This document shows positions 1-7,443 of a stretch of 64,000 bases of DNA, one piece after another. A program made the translations under genes and the position numbers. The stretch covers positions 1,302,001 through 1,366,000 of the forward strand of contig CBDDJJ010000002.1 in the NCBI GenBank assembly GCA_965229625.1, read 5' to 3'. Position 1 is the stretch's first letter; each line of letters opens with the position of its first letter. The DNA comes from JANQIO01 sp965229625. Lineage in GTDB: Bacteria; Pseudomonadota; Gammaproteobacteria; Pseudomonadales; Halieaceae. The notes under the pieces were generated by a model. That model saw only the letters and a list, made by a program, of their open reading frames with translations, did not search any database and was not told the DNA's origin.

Positions 1-781
1 CCTCTTTCTTGAGCGTCAGGTGCATGCGCTCGTGGCGGCCATTCTGCTGGGGGTTCCCCGGCTTGATCCGCTCGATGTTGATGCCCAGGCGCAGCCACCA
101 GACCGATAGCTTGCTGAGCCCATGGAGGGCGGTAGGGCCTGCAAATGGCACGCCGTTGTCGGTGCGGATAGCGGCAGGCAGCCCGTACTCCCTGAACACC
201 CGCTCGAAGCTAGAGAAGGCAAAGACCTCCTTGGTCGACTCAAGCCCCTCACAGGCCAGCAGGTAGCGGGTGCAGTAGTCGGTGATTGTCAGTGGGTAAC
301 AGTACTTCTTGTTGCCTAGCAGGAACTGGCCCTTGTAGTCCGCACACCACAATCCATTGGCTCGCTTGGGGTCAGTGAGGTGGGTGTTCTGGGCTTTGTA
401 GCGCCGGCGTTTGCGTCGCTTCACCAGACCATGGCGTTCCAGCACAGCATGCACGGTGCTCTTGGCGGGCGGCTTGATCATGGGGTACTCCCTGATCAGC
501 TTCTCCCGGATCTTGGGTGCGCCCCAGTTCGGGTATTCCTGCTTCAACTGGAGGATCGAGCGCTCAGCCTGGAACGGCAACTGGTTGGCATAGCGCTGGG
601 GCCTTCGACTTCGGTCCTGCAGGCCTTCTACGCCGAGGTCTTTGTATCGATTGAATATCTTGTAACCGGTCTTGCGGGAGATCCCGAAGTCCCGGCACAC
701 CACGGCCATCTTCTCGCCTTCCAGCAGGCGGGCCACAAAGCGGACTCTCTCATCCATAGCGCTACACTCTTTCCAGGGCAT
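1..781 (-). CDS. IS481-family transposase, partial (cut by window edge)
   Basis: An open minus-strand frame starts at the ATG at 781 (MPWKECSAMDERVRFVARLL) and runs about 260 residues off the left edge of the window. The N-terminus is a helix-turn-helix around VCRDFGISRKTGYK. The second half is an rve-type integrase core with the DDE acids visible: Asp in CADYKG, Asp in RTDNG and Glu in NGRHERMH. The order, spacing and single-frame coding fit the IS481 family rather than two-frame IS3 elements. Seen: intact frame and catalytic residues. Inferred: probably an active or recently active copy, since no stop or frameshift interrupts the visible part. The terminal repeats lie just upstream at 809-848. 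Confidence 0.9.
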   Translation of the reverse strand, partial: MPWKECSAMDERVRFVARLLEGEKMAVVCRDFGISRKTGYKIFNRYKDLGVEGLQDRSRRPQRYANQLPFQAERSILQLKQEYPNWGAPKIREKLIREYPMIKPPAKSTVHAVLERHGLVKRRKRRRYKAQNTHLTDPKRANGLWCADYKGQFLLGNKKYCYPLTITDYCTRYLLACEGLESTKEVFAFSSFERVFREYGLPAAIRTDNGVPFAGPTALHGLSKLSVWWLRLGINIERIKPGNPQQNGRHERMHLTLKKE

Positions 782-808
782 CTGAGGGCCTCCCCAAATG
801 CCTAAATG

Positions 809-848
809 TGTAACCTATGTGTCCGGTATATTCTGTAACCTATGTGTC
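809..848. repeat. Direct 15-bp repeats at the IS481-type element end
   Basis: TGTAACCTATGTGTC occurs at 809-823 and again at 834-848, 25 bp apart, immediately upstream of the transposase start. Duplicated transposase-binding motifs at the terminus are common in IS481-like elements, so this is probably the outer end of the insertion sequence, with the element boundary near 848-850. The other end and any target duplication lie outside the window. Confidence 0.6.
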
Positions 849-858
849 GGGTAGCTCA

Positions 859-891
859 CAAGAAAGGCCACCCATAGGGTGGCCTTTCTTG
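859..891. terminator. Strong hairpin, probable terminator
   Basis: A perfect 15-bp stem (859-873 with 877-891) closes a three-base ATA loop, containing GGCCACCC/GGGTGGCC. It is followed by GTTTA but no long T run, so it may be a structural or bidirectional terminator just outside the insertion sequence. A decayed counterpart lies at 2736-2750, in the same position relative to the second copy of the 71-bp repeat. Confidence 0.55.
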
Positions 892-961
892 TTTATGGGG
901 AGCGACCCGGGAGTTTGATCCCACGCCCGGAAGGGCGCGCGTGGCCGAGCCTAGCGAGGTC
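891..961. repeat. 71-bp intergenic repeat, copy A
   Basis: This stretch aligns without gaps to 2757-2827. Both begin GTTTA, share TTTGAT in the middle and end with GTGGCCGAGC..AGCGAGGTC. Both sit directly 3' of a hairpin and in the same orientation. Together they bracket the gene cluster 1097-2713. The function is unknown; it may be a dispersed intergenic element of this genome. Confidence 0.6.
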
Positions 962-1096
962 ACAGAACGTGCGTCCCTTCATCCCTTGCGGATTGAGTTG
1001 ACCCGCCCCGATAACTCTGTTGCACTGCCTTGCGGGCTGAACTGTCCCGGCCCGTCCCTGCAATAGCGCCGAGGTTTAAAACCTCAGGGGGATGTG

Positions 1097-1714
1097 ATGG
1101 GAAGAATGCTACTGTTCCTGGTATGCCTGGCACCTCTGCTTGCCACTGCCCAGGACGCAATAGTGCAGCCTCACATTCGCCAGGGAACAATGACCGGCAT
1201 CTGGGAGATCGAGGATGATTACCCGGAGAAGTACTGCTCGCTGTCACTGGCAATCAGCCACCAGTTTGCCGGTCTGGGCCGGCGCACATCACCCGACTTT
1301 TCCAATGGCCCGGGACAACTGAAGGCTTTCGGCCGCGTGAGATTCACAGCCCGGGCACTGACAGGATCAGCGGATGCCCAGGTGCTCGCCCGGCCTGTAT
1401 ATCGCGTTGAAACCTTGCTGAGTAATGGCGCGGCCGACATCCGCCTCACGCAGCGGCCACTCCAATCGTTGGATGCGGGCACCGCAAGGATCTGGCTGGG
1501 CGAGCAGGCGATTACTCTAGAATTCGTTGCCGACAAACAGCCACCGGAGCGCCTGCTATACAAACTAAATCCGCGCGAGTCTCGCGGGACTGACATTCTC
1601 TGTACGCCAGTCGACCATGGCAATGGACTGACATTGCAGTGGTGCTTGCGGAACTCAGCGCGTGTCGCAACGTTAGACGCGCTAAGCGCCACTGTGTCTC
1701 GCGAGAGCGCATAG
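1097..1714 (+). CDS. Exported hypothetical protein
   Basis: The 205-residue product begins with a short signal peptide (MGRMLLFLVCLAPLLATAQ), so it is probably secreted or periplasmic after cleavage near ATA-QD. The body is mostly polar and beta-prone, with Cys at about 47, 165 and 178. I recognise no domain. The ATG at 1097 is preferred over the GTG at 1094 because the AGGGGG at 1086-1091 is then correctly spaced. The stop abuts the ATG of the next small ORF, and the cluster 1097-2713 is probably one transcript. Confidence 0.7.
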   Translation: MGRMLLFLVCLAPLLATAQDAIVQPHIRQGTMTGIWEIEDDYPEKYCSLSLAISHQFAGLGRRTSPDFSNGPGQLKAFGRVRFTARALTGSADAQVLARPVYRVETLLSNGAADIRLTQRPLQSLDAGTARIWLGEQAITLEFVADKQPPERLLYKLNPRESRGTDILCTPVDHGNGLTLQWCLRNSARVATLDALSATVSRESA

Positions 1715-1831
1715 ATGCTGAGTGTCTCCAAGGAATACGTGTCCGGACTAGTGCAATCCCCGGCACAGGAGAAGCCGGCTGAGTATCCAAGCAGCGATAT
1801 TCCCACCAGGCAGCCCGACGAATCTGAATAG
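1715..1831 (+). CDS. Small ORF, 38 residues, function unknown
   Basis: An ATG directly follows the TAG of the upstream gene (TAGATG) and encodes a 38-residue polar peptide beginning MLSVSKEYVSGL and ending QPDESE. It has no signal peptide, membrane segment or cysteines. Its TAG stop is fused to the Shine-Dalgarno of the next gene (AGGAGG at 1830-1835). Tight packing between two genes is the only argument for coding; it could instead be a translated leader coupling 1097-1714 to 1842-2348. Confidence 0.4.
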   Translation: MLSVSKEYVSGLVQSPAQEKPAEYPSSDIPTRQPDESE

Positions 1832-1841
1832 GAGGTGGTAC

Positions 1842-2348
1842 ATGCCTATAAATTTACAGCCAATGGACGTCTCTGGCGATCTGGAAAACGCCCGTTCCGT
1901 TCTAATCATCTTATGTCCTGTCTGTCCCCAGTTCAGTCTGGCGATGCAGCAAGACTCGCCGTGGATTGAGTTTTTCAAGTACGGCCTCAAGACAGGCGCC
2001 CTTGAAGACCATATAAGTGCGATCCGCAGACCTTTGGAAGAACGTGGTGTTCAGACCAGCGTCTTCACTACTCGTCTACCCATTCCAATGATGTGTCTTT
2101 GGACAAAAGCACAGCGCAAACGCTTGCTTAAGCGAGCTAAGGACTACGAAGCGGCAGTGGTACTAGGCTGCGATTCCGCCGCATTCACCGCGCGTCAAGT
2201 ACTCAAGAATATCGATTGTCAGGTCGTCGCGGGAATGCGTACGGTAGGGATCACAAACGCGACCGTTACCCACAGATTTCCAATGACATTCGAACTGCAA
2301 GACAAGACTCGAGTGCAAATTGGCCAAGAAGGAGCGAATAAAACGTGA
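1842..2348 (+). CDS. Conserved-looking unknown with CPVC motif
   Basis: The 168-residue soluble product starts 6 bases after a perfect AGGAGG. Visible features are a hydrophobic strand ending in CPVC (Cys25, Cys28), MMCLWT (Cys85), a strand VVLGCDSA (Cys110) and Cys126. The alternation of strand and helix suggests an alpha/beta fold, and paired cysteines plus GCDSA could bind a metal or act in thiol chemistry. I do not recognise the family. The last four bases overlap the GTG start of the AhpD-like gene (GTGA), so the two are translationally coupled and probably act together. Confidence 0.7.
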   Translation: MPINLQPMDVSGDLENARSVLIILCPVCPQFSLAMQQDSPWIEFFKYGLKTGALEDHISAIRRPLEERGVQTSVFTTRLPIPMMCLWTKAQRKRLLKRAKDYEAAVVLGCDSAAFTARQVLKNIDCQVVAGMRTVGITNATVTHRFPMTFELQDKTRVQIGQEGANKT

Positions 2349-2713
2349 ATGACACAGCGAAGCAAGCCGTCTCCTATCCAGACAGATTGCGAGATGTGAA
2401 GAAGAACTCTCAGACTCTCGCGGTCGCACAGCCTTCGGTGATGGAGACATTTGAACAGCTACATCAAATAGCCGGAGCCCCGGGCGCCCTCGACCGGAAG
2501 ACCAAGGAACTGATGGCATTGGCTATCAGCGTCACGCATGGTTGTGATGACTGTATCGCTCACCATGCTCACGACGCCATCGAGGCAGGCGCCACGAGGG
2601 AAGAATTGGTTGAAGCCCTTGGCGTGGCAGTTCTAATGGGGGGCGGACCCGGAATGATCTACGCGAGTCATGCTATTGATGCGGTGGATCAGTTCTTAGA
2701 GCTCGCACAGTAA
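2345..2713 (+). CDS. Carboxymuconolactone decarboxylase / AhpD-like protein
   Basis: The 122-residue protein is typical in length for the CMD family. The AhpD-type core is visible: ALDRKTKELMALAISVTHGC, then the CxxC-like GCDDCIAHH with the following His, and HDAIEAGATREELVEAL. Members are alkylhydroperoxidase-like thiol enzymes or aromatic-lactone decarboxylases; the CxxC with His favours the peroxidase/redox branch. It begins with GTG overlapping the upstream stop. Coupling to a CPVC protein supports a small thiol-redox unit, but the substrate is unknown. Confidence 0.85.
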   Translation: MNDTAKQAVSYPDRLRDVKKNSQTLAVAQPSVMETFEQLHQIAGAPGALDRKTKELMALAISVTHGCDDCIAHHAHDAIEAGATREELVEALGVAVLMGGGPGMIYASHAIDAVDQFLELAQ

Positions 2714-2756
2714 CTTTCGCAAGGATACGAGAGTCGCCCCACAGTGTGGCACTTTT

Positions 2757-2827
2757 GTTTAATGCGGAGCACGCGAGAATTTGATACTGCTTCCAGAAGG
2801 ACGCGGGTGGCCGAGCGCAGCGAGGTC
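2757..2827. repeat. 71-bp intergenic repeat, copy B
   Basis: Second copy of the element at 891-961, same orientation and same length, again immediately 3' of a hairpin (imperfect stem 2736-2750 followed by ACTTTTGTTT). The 3' 22 bases are best conserved between copies. It lies between the AhpD-like gene and the convergent porin gene. Confidence 0.6.
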
Positions 2828-2934
2828 TGTCGAGCTGGCCCAAAGGGCGGCCTCCACCTGACAATCCCCCGGCGCTGATTCTGTGACAGCTCACCGAAAC
2901 GTTAGCCAGGGAATTCAGCACCAGAACTGCGCTT

Positions 2935-4365
2935 TCAAAAACCGTACTTAAACGACAGCAATAGACGGTTGAGGTCGCCGCTGTCGCCTGACTCAAGACG
3001 CCTCTGGCCGTAGTAGTACTCCGCTCCGTAAGTGAACTGCCTGGTCGGTGAATACATCAGGTTGGCACTGGCTGAGTAGACGCGATCGGTCACTCCCGCG
3101 CCGGTCTGTTCAACCGGATGGTCTGCACGAAAGTAACCTGCCGTAAAGGTGGAGCGGAATCGATCATTCCAGAAGTGACGATAAGCGACGTATCCCGAAT
3201 AAATAAGAATTGGATCCAGTTCACCATCCTCGTCGATTGAGGCCCCGTTGGTCAGGGCGACACCCATATAACGTCCCAGGCCCTCGCCAACATTCGCCGA
3301 GAAACGGAAATCGTCACGGTCACCCACCCCGAGACGACCAGACAGGGACAGGCCGATACCCAGCGCGGTCTCATCATCCTCCAGGGGATCATCCAGACCT
3401 GGAATCTCCGTGCCCTCGCTAACCCGGAGCTGACGCGCAATGCCAGCGAGCTTTATGGAGCCTGTTGGCAGAGTATAGGTGTACCGCGCAGTGAGGTCCG
3501 GCAGCAGATCGTCGTCGGGCACAAGGCGGGAACCGGTAGGTGTGGTAATGGTAGTCTCGGGGTTTTCCAGCGCGATCTCGAAGGGACCGGTCGTATAGCG
3601 GATCATCGGCTGCCGATTGAATACCGTGCCTTCGGTCGGCCCGATGAACTGCACAGTATCGGGGAGCGCAGACACGTTCTGGAATGTCGTCCAGGCCTGG
3701 CCTGCCAGCAGATTCCGATAGCTCAGAAATGCCTGTCGCATACGCGGCGTGAAACTGTTGGAGACCAGTTCGTTGTCGTTGAAGGTGACCAGGAAGTCGA
3801 GCTCGATATGTGCCTTGAGGTCATACCCGCGCACCGGCGTGTTCGCGGTAAACAGAAAACGCGTTTCGCGCGGGTTGAAGTCGAGTACCGTTTCACTGTC
3901 TCCCAGGGGATCAACAGTTATATCGCTGGGAATTGCAAAATCGCGACCGACACTGCTGGAGGGCGGCGCACCATCGGAGTAGGAGCTCACCAGTGTCTGC
4001 GCCTTCAGGTATCCGCCAAAGCCAATGCGGCTGCTGCCGATATCGAAGCCAAGCGTCGGCTCCTCCTCCAGGTAGCGAGACACTTCATACATCCGCTCGT
4101 CAAACTCACCCCATTTGTCTTCGGTAGCGCTTATCCCCTGCTCCACCAGTTTGAGGCGCTCGTCCTGCTCGACAAGCTGTTGCTGGCCTTCACTCAGCTC
4201 GACTTCACCATCATCCAGACGAGCGACGACATCCAGCAACAGTGCCTCGAGCTCGTTGACGCGAGCGCGCAATGCTTCCACTTCTGAGGGCTCCGCGCTT
4301 GCAAGGGGCACAGATAACAAAAACGACAATGTGACAGACAGAATAACTCTCGTAGTGCGTCGCAT
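2935..4365 (-). CDS. DcaP-like outer-membrane porin
   Basis: The 476-residue precursor has a Sec signal peptide (VILSVTLSFLLSVPLASA), then an alpha-helical coiled segment (about residues 28-75, VEALRARVNELEALLLDV), then a beta-barrel with alternating strands ending in a C-terminal aromatic (SFKYGF). A periplasmic coiled coil followed by GGYLKAQ and a barrel is the signature of the DcaP-like trimeric porins, which pass small anionic solutes such as dicarboxylates. The ATG at 4365 is chosen over the TTG at 4371 because GGAG is then spaced by 6. The gene stands alone, convergent with the AhpD-like gene. Confidence 0.85.
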   Translation of the reverse strand: MRRTTRVILSVTLSFLLSVPLASAEPSEVEALRARVNELEALLLDVVARLDDGEVELSEGQQQLVEQDERLKLVEQGISATEDKWGEFDERMYEVSRYLEEEPTLGFDIGSSRIGFGGYLKAQTLVSSYSDGAPPSSSVGRDFAIPSDITVDPLGDSETVLDFNPRETRFLFTANTPVRGYDLKAHIELDFLVTFNDNELVSNSFTPRMRQAFLSYRNLLAGQAWTTFQNVSALPDTVQFIGPTEGTVFNRQPMIRYTTGPFEIALENPETTITTPTGSRLVPDDDLLPDLTARYTYTLPTGSIKLAGIARQLRVSEGTEIPGLDDPLEDDETALGIGLSLSGRLGVGDRDDFRFSANVGEGLGRYMGVALTNGASIDEDGELDPILIYSGYVAYRHFWNDRFRSTFTAGYFRADHPVEQTGAGVTDRVYSASANLMYSPTRQFTYGAEYYYGQRRLESGDSGDLNRLLLSFKYGF

Positions 4366-4970
4366 AAGCAACTCCAGGACCTACGTAAACAGCGGTAGCA
4401 AACACTATAAATTCGGCAGCGGAGCGATCAATTAGACAAAGGTCGAACGCTCACAACGCGGAGGCGCTGCTGTTTCCGGCGAATGCGCTATGCTCACGCA
4501 CCCCTCGGGGCGACTTGGATGCGGTGACAGCAACGTAACCTGTTGTGCATGCCATGAGGACCGCACCAGATCGTCATCCCCGCATATTCAGGGGTACCTG
4601 GCAGGGGGCACACTTGCAGCGATGGTGGCATCAAGAGCCTCAAAGTCCTCTAGCCCAATCAGTGCGTAAAGCTCGCTGCGGGTCTGCATTCGCTTAATCA
4701 TCGCGGTGGTCGCGCCATGGCGGGCGAGTTCCGCCAAACCAGCCCGCGTGGTCAGTGAAGACTCTAAACAGGGCACTCTTAGGGCGGCCGGCAAGAGCCA
4801 ACTGCGCATTCAGTGCAGAGTAGGCTCAAAGACAGGAGCGCCCATCCAAAAATGCTTAATTGTTCGCTACAATTTGCCCAGCATATTTTCGTGCGTTTGC
4901 CGCCTCAGTCCACGGATGGGCCTGGCATCCTCAGCACGACACCACAGATTACGAGAAAAGGACGACCGTA
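4366..4970. other. Intergenic region, no convincing gene
   Basis: About 600 bases separate the divergent porin and lipoprotein genes. A 73-codon minus-strand frame at 4588-4809 exists but has no Shine-Dalgarno or recognisable domain, so I do not call it. The region must hold the promoters for both flanking genes; TACAAT at 4868-4873 is a possible -10 for the lipoprotein gene, but I see no good -35. Confidence 0.4.
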
Positions 4971-7376
4971 GTGCGCACATTCCGATTCCTTCTGGCACTG
5001 ACTTTCACCACCCTGAACGGTTGCAAAGTCATACTCGAAGTTCCGGAAGGTGGAACTGTCACGACAAACTCCGGCGAGTACGTCTGCGGTGAGGCAGAGA
5101 CTTGTGAGGTGGATGTCGACACAGCCGGGTTCGATGAAACTTTCACCGCAGTGCCAAATGAGGGCTGGGAGTTCCGCGGCTGGACGGTAAGAGACTCCGG
5201 GCTTTGCCAGCGCGAGGAGGAACGGCTAGATTCCTGTCGCGTCTCTACGGTCGGGTTTGATGTGATACCCGGCCTTGTAGCCTTGCTCACGCAGGATATC
5301 CCCTTCTACCTCGAACCAGATTTCGGCATCGCTCCCACCACGACAATCACCTTCCCCTGGGACGGCTCAAATGCCCCCCAGTCGGCGGTATCGGTGCGCG
5401 GCATCGCCCGCGATGGCGATGGTGTGAGGCAGGTCATGATCAATGGCGTGCTTGCGGTAGTCTCGCCGCTGGAGAATAGCGGCGTCTCCGAGACGCAGTA
5501 TTTCACAGAGGTAGAGTGGACGGCGACGGTGAGACTGGAGGTGGGACAGAACACCCTGGTACCTGTGGTCACCGACGGGCTGGAAAACACCAACACTAAT
5601 GCTGAGCCGGTCACCGTCAATTATTTTGATGTTCCGATCGATTTTGACATCGACCCGGACAACAACCGCCTGATCGGCCGCGGCGACAGGGGCCTTCTGG
5701 GCTGGCGATTGGTCAGCTACGACCTTGCATCGAAAACGGAAACGCTGATCACCGATCGCCTCCGATCAGGCTTCTTTGGATGCTTCAAACCGGATACCTC
5801 GGAATACGTTTATCCAAACAGCATCGGCAACTTCCAGTACGAGATACGTAGCCTGAACATTGATACGCTGTTCGATACCAGAGTAGCGCTAGTCCCGGAC
5901 CCACGACAGGAAGGCTACAGCCTGGGCCCCTCCCCGCGAACCCTGACCTGTGGCAACGGCGACGACCACGCCTACCTGACCTACACCTTACTGGAAGAAA
6001 TTGCTCCCGGCAGCGCTCGAGAGGTGGGCTCCCGAATCCAGAAGTTCAACCTGAGCACCGGCGCAAGTACTCTGTTGGCAGAGTTTCTTCCGGAGAACGG
6101 TGATCCGTCGCTTATCGGTGGCGCCAGGTTCGACGGTGATCGATTGATCGCCTACCCGGCCTGCTGCACGCCTAACCCGATTTTTGAGGTTGATACCTCC
6201 TCTGGAACCAAGACGCAGGTTCCCACGCGTTTCGACGTGTGGATGAGTAATGTCGCCGTCGACGAATCGAACGGCGGGCTCTTCCCCATCAACTTCGACG
6301 CGGTGTATCGACTGGATCCGGGCAGTGACACATATAGAATTCTCTCGACGGTCCCCGCCGGCCACCCACTCGAGTTGGCGCAATCAGAAGCGGCAGCATT
6401 GGACAAAAGGAACAACAGGGTGCTGATCGGCGACAGCAGCCTGGACCTGATAATGCAGATCAGCCTCACTACCGGGCGGCGCACGGAATTCCTCGCTCGC
6501 CGACGCGGTGAAGGTGTCCGCATCGTGACACCTCGCGAGTTCTACGTAACGGAGGATCGCACAACTGCATACCTGTTCGATGACGGCGGCAATACCGCCT
6601 CCAAGCTCATCGAGGTGGACCTGGCGACGGGCAACAGGAGAACTATCGGTGACATTGATCCGGGCACCTTCGAGTTCGCGAACGGGCTGGCAGTGGACGA
6701 AGAGAAGGGCGTGGCCTACGTCGCGTTTCGGACCCTGGTGCTGGAGGTTGAACTCGCTACAGGTGAGGTCACACAGCTGGCCAGTGATTCCGTGGGCTTC
6801 GGCACCCAGAACTTGTCCGTGTCGGGTCTGGCGCTGGATAAGGCCAACAATCGGCTATTGCTGTCCAATCGCAACTTCGACTTCCTTACCGACACCACGG
6901 AAGAATCCATATTAGCACTGGACCTCCGCAGCAGAGTGCGCACCGCCATTTCCGGGGCCGGTGTACGCGGATTCGGACCGGCCTTCTCCCGGGTGAACTC
7001 TGTTGCGCTGGATGCGGAAAACAACCTGCTTTACACATCCAACCAGCTGACTGGCTCCGTCCTTGCCGTTGATCTTGAGACCGGCGATCGCAGTGTGGTG
7101 CTGGATGCATGCCCTACGAACGCGGGCGGGAATACGCTTGGCAACGGCCAATCGCTAACTCATCTGTCATTCGACGATGACGTACTGACCATACTCGATA
7201 GGGGAATAAGAAAGTACAACACAAGCACAGAAGAATGCACTGTCGTACGCGAGTTCATACAGCTCTCCGTTCTCGCCATAAGCCCGCTGGGCAATGATAT
7301 TTATCTCGCCGCCCCATTCCGGGGCTTCGGTTTATACGACGCAAAGGCGAACGACTTCGTGTTCATCTCTGAATAG
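4971..7376 (+). CDS. Lipoprotein with InlB-like N-module and propeller-like body
   Basis: The GTG at 4971 follows AAAGGA and yields an 801-residue prolipoprotein with lipobox TLNGC (Cys18); the longer frame from 4860 would bury the signal. Residues 19-110 form a module with VPEGGTV, two CGEAETC cysteines, FTAVPNEGWEFRGWT and two further Cys, resembling divergent InlB-type repeats. Next comes an Ig-like segment (about 135-220) and then a propeller-like region with recurring blades such as ALDKRNNRVLIGD, AVDEEKGVAYVAF and ALDAENNLLYTSN. No enzyme residues are evident; a binding or adhesion role at the cell surface is inferred. It converges on its 1802-residue relative. Confidence 0.8.
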   Translation: MRTFRFLLALTFTTLNGCKVILEVPEGGTVTTNSGEYVCGEAETCEVDVDTAGFDETFTAVPNEGWEFRGWTVRDSGLCQREEERLDSCRVSTVGFDVIPGLVALLTQDIPFYLEPDFGIAPTTTITFPWDGSNAPQSAVSVRGIARDGDGVRQVMINGVLAVVSPLENSGVSETQYFTEVEWTATVRLEVGQNTLVPVVTDGLENTNTNAEPVTVNYFDVPIDFDIDPDNNRLIGRGDRGLLGWRLVSYDLASKTETLITDRLRSGFFGCFKPDTSEYVYPNSIGNFQYEIRSLNIDTLFDTRVALVPDPRQEGYSLGPSPRTLTCGNGDDHAYLTYTLLEEIAPGSAREVGSRIQKFNLSTGASTLLAEFLPENGDPSLIGGARFDGDRLIAYPACCTPNPIFEVDTSSGTKTQVPTRFDVWMSNVAVDESNGGLFPINFDAVYRLDPGSDTYRILSTVPAGHPLELAQSEAAALDKRNNRVLIGDSSLDLIMQISLTTGRRTEFLARRRGEGVRIVTPREFYVTEDRTTAYLFDDGGNTASKLIEVDLATGNRRTIGDIDPGTFEFANGLAVDEEKGVAYVAFRTLVLEVELATGEVTQLASDSVGFGTQNLSVSGLALDKANNRLLLSNRNFDFLTDTTEESILALDLRSRVRTAISGAGVRGFGPAFSRVNSVALDAENNLLYTSNQLTGSVLAVDLETGDRSVVLDACPTNAGGNTLGNGQSLTHLSFDDDVLTILDRGIRKYNTSTEECTVVREFIQLSVLAISPLGNDIYLAAPFRGFGLYDAKANDFVFISE

Positions 7377-7407
7377 AGCCCCAACCGAGAGCTGTGTTCT
7401 GGGCTAG

Positions 7408-7425
7408 CTCCCTGGAACCAGGGAG
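7408..7425. terminator. Hairpin between convergent lipoprotein genes
   Basis: CTCCCTGG at 7408-7415 and CCAGGGAG at 7418-7425 form an 8-bp GC-rich stem with a two-base centre, placed between the stops at 7376 and 7444. There is no clear T run on either side, so termination is inferred mainly from position; it could serve both strands. Confidence 0.4.
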
Positions 7426-7443
7426 TTCTCCAGTCGTGTCGCA

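Noticed and set aside
891..2827. Integron-type cassette with attC sites
   Set aside because: The repeats lack a convincing attC core pair and long imperfect palindrome, and no integrase is visible.
4588..4809. 73-codon minus-strand frame in the porin-lipoprotein gap
   Set aside because: No Shine-Dalgarno, domain or operon partner; cannot be told from chance.
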